From Hyalangium ruber (GTDB lineage Bacteria > Myxococcota > Myxococcia > Myxococcales > Myxococcaceae), in the NCBI RefSeq assembly GCF_034259325.1, contig NZ_JAXIVS010000006.1, positions 434,001-498,000 on the forward strand: 64,000 nucleotides of DNA. Direction: 5' to 3'. Position 1 is the first letter of the stretch. Every line of letters starts with the position of its first letter. Shown piece after piece: positions 63,301 to 64,000 of the stretch. The translations under genes were made by a program, and so were the position numbers. The notes below the pieces were generated by a model. The model searched no databases and had not been told where the DNA came from. It worked only from the letters and a program-made list of their open reading frames with translations.

Positions 63301-64000
63301 AGAGGCCCGCCAAGAAGAAGAGCGACGGCAGGCGGAGGAGGCTCGGCGGGCCGAGGAAGCGCGACGCGAGCAAGAGCGTCGGGCCGAAGAGGAGCAGCAA
63401 CTGGAGCAGGCACGCCGGGCCGAAGCTGCCCGGCTGGCGGAAGAACTGCGCATGGCGGCCGAGGCCGAGCGGCTCGCGGCGGAGGCACAGCAGGCGGAGG
63501 ACTCCCACCGCCAGAGTGAGGAGGCACGGCAGGCGGAGGAACTGCTCCTGGCGGCCAAGGTGCGTCAGGCCGCCGAGGCTTCCCGGAGGGCTGCGGAGGC
63601 GCTGCGAGCGGAGGAAGCCCAAGCATCCGAAGCGCCTGTGGACGAAGAAGTCCACATCGAGGAGAAGCGTCGCAAGTCCAAGGAAGCCCGGTTGGCGGAG
63701 AAGGCACGCCGTGCCGCGGAGGAAGCCTCCCAGGGACAGGAGACACGGCCGTCCGAGGACGCCCCCGTCGCGCCCGTGGCGCCACAAGCCGGGGAGGAGC
63801 GCCAGGCCGCCGAAGCCGCACTCCAGGCCGAAGAGGTCCAGGGGACCGAAGAATCCCTTCAGGCCGAGGCGGCGCGTCAGGCCGAAGAGGCCCGGCTGGC
63901 CGAGGAGTTGCGTCTGGCCGCCGAGGCGCGCCAGGCAGCGGAGGCTTCCCATCAAGAAGGAGAGGCGCGTCAGGCTGACGAGGCGCTGAAGGCCGAGGAA
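60368..64000 (+). CDS. DUF4388-like N-terminal domain plus very long charged hexapeptide helix (3' end outside window)
   Basis: ATG 60368, open for 1211 codons to the window edge without a stop. Residues 1-100 (A-T-G-Q-L-T-L-H-S-G-G, then R-L-F-L-Q-E-G-N-L-V-G) resemble DUF4388/PATAN domains of myxobacterial signalling proteins. About 100 linker residues follow. Residues 217-600 are 64 consecutive A-E-E-A-R-(L/R) hexads in register, and the pattern continues with substitutions and short breaks to the edge. A repeat of six, not seven, distributes Leu around the helix, which favours a single alpha-helix over a coiled coil. No signal peptide is seen. It may be a spacer or cytoskeletal-type rod; function unknown. 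The minus-strand frames of 1129, 492 and 485 residues here are shadows. Confidence 0.8.
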   Translation, partial: MSPSLVAEALYSAHKARATGQLTLHSGGRESRLFLQEGNLVGTQLGFGFQSPAQALLQSGRMGAEALDALWARGGAGAPDEDLLEALGMGEEGVAELQVLAHVRRLSQLAERSAFEPGAVEEMFRPIAGARVVRAALEPGRAEGAPARVYRCADVAACEPWLSGEGERAFLETLGKFLQPEALTVAQEALLRVLEREGLVESLRVEEWEARERARIAEEARRAEEARLAEEARLAEEARRAEEARLAEEARLAEEARLAEEARLAEEARLAEEARLAEEARRAEEARLAEEARRAEEARLAEEARRAEEARLAEEARLAEEARRAEEARLAEEARLAEEARRAEEARLAEEARRAEEARLAEEARLAEEARLAEEARRAEEARLAEEARLAEEARLAEEARLAEEARLAEEARLAEEARLAEEARLAEEARLAEEARLAEEARLAEEARLAEEARLAEEARLAEEARRVEEARLAEEARRAEEARLAEEARRVEEARLAEEARRAEEARLAEEARRAEEARLAEEARLAEEARQVEEARRAEEARLAEEARLAEEARRAEEARQVEEARRAEEARIAEEARRAEEARLAEEFRLAEEARIEEERRRAEEARLAEEQRLAEEARLAEEARLAEEARQARLVEEARRAEEARQAEEARLAEEARLAEEARRAEEARIEEERRQAEAARLEEERRLAEEARLAEEARREEEARLAEEVRLAEEARLAEEARRAEEARLEEEARLAEEARRAEEARLAEEARLAEEARLAEEARLAEEARLAEEARRAEEARLAEEARRAEEARLAEEARLAEEARRAEEARLAEEARRAEEARLAEEARLAEEARRAEEARLAEEARVAEELRLAEEARRAEEARLAEEARQAEEARQEAARLAEEARLAEEARLAEEARRAEALRQAAEAARQAEEARQAEEERLAAEARAAEEARLEEEQRRAKEARLAEKARRAAELARQAEVARQAEEARQEEERRQAEEARRAEEARREQERRAEEEQQLEQARRAEAARLAEELRMAAEAERLAAEAQQAEDSHRQSEEARQAEELLLAAKVRQAAEASRRAAEALRAEEAQASEAPVDEEVHIEEKRRKSKEARLAEKARRAAEEASQGQETRPSEDAPVAPVAPQAGEERQAAEAALQAEEVQGTEESLQAEAARQAEEARLAEELRLAAEARQAAEASHQEGEARQADEALKAEE
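61016..62167 (+). repeat. 18-bp in-frame tandem array (64 units), with degenerate continuation
   Basis: From 61016 the unit GCC-GAA-GAG-GCN-CGN-CTN/CGN repeats without net frame or length change to 62167 (1152 bp = 64 x 18). After 62168 the unit continues with insertions and changes toward about 63,200. Synonymous changes between units (GAG/GAA, CTG/TTG/CTC) show selection for the peptide or frequent unit turnover. Near-identical runs, for example around 61660-61750, suggest recent duplication. Confidence 0.85.

Noticed and set aside
60432-63821. Minus-strand frame of 1129 residues opposite the repeat protein
   Set aside because: It is a Pro/Leu/Arg low-complexity mirror of the 18-bp repeat array. 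The plus strand carries an open frame with a real N-terminal domain and a start codon, so this frame is a shadow.

Overview
The window is about 64 kb of very GC-rich DNA with third positions dominated by G and C. Gene content points to a delta-proteobacterial myxobacterium, most likely of the Cystobacterineae: many Cys-rich lipoproteins, zinc-finger anti-sigma factors, a CHAT protein, a PP2C phosphatase with the H-V-G-x-x-R-N-x-N-E-D start, a DUF4388-like protein and a class I lanthipeptide locus. The genus assignment is inference. Coding density is high and no stretch over 300 bp lacks a gene. I saw no rRNA, tRNA, insertion sequence or CRISPR array.

Layout. 1-2.1 kb: two exported proteins of unknown function, the first cut by the window edge. 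2.3-6.5 kb: a GT39 membrane glycosyltransferase translationally coupled to an ABC-2 exporter. 6.7-8.7 kb: an SPFH/SHOCT protein and a LysM-amidase, each followed by a terminator. 8.8-14.4 kb: a beta-propeller/di-haem cytochrome, then a sensor kinase and a response regulator with an insertion. 14.4-21.2 kb: the transglycosylase mtgA, then, reading leftward, an amylase, a DUF2914-like protein, a TPR membrane protein and a lipoprotein metallopeptidase. 21.2-23.6 kb: epmA-plsC-ppa with overlapping codons. 23.6-32.7 kb: a TonB-like protein, pncB, an AlkB homologue, a nicotinamidase-like hydrolase, glycerate kinase, small proteins, an rRNA methyltransferase and fxsA. 32.7-38.8 kb: an ECF sigma/FecR-type anti-sigma pair, a Cys-rich lipoprotein, two methyltransferases and udgX.

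38.8-43.3 kb is the most unusual regulatory block. An ECF sigma gene overlaps by one base a gene for a 990-residue protein that joins a zinc-finger anti-sigma domain, one membrane segment, a helical-repeat region and a CHAT (caspase-like) protease. A promoter-like motif, GGTAAKAA-N12-RCGTCT, occurs before the sigma gene, before the next unknown gene, and again after that gene. I infer a membrane-anchored, protease-gated sigma switch with its own small regulon.

43.5-48.5 kb: convergent transsulfuration genes separated by a terminator, then an AmgK-MurU-like peptidoglycan-recycling pair. 48.7-51.8 kb: a TPR protein and a four-gene exported-protein/lipoprotein operon. 51.9-53.7 kb: a thioesterase and an iron-type alcohol dehydrogenase. 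53.8-58.4 kb: a compact class I lanthipeptide locus (lanC, full-length lanB, and on the other strand a 56-codon precursor gene whose stop codon interlocks with that of lanB). 58.6-60.3 kb: PP2C phosphatase, DUF192 protein and trmL. From 60.4 kb to the right edge runs one open protein, DUF4388-like at its N terminus, followed by 64 consecutive in-register copies of an 18-bp unit encoding the hexapeptide AEEAR(L/R) and then a degenerate continuation.
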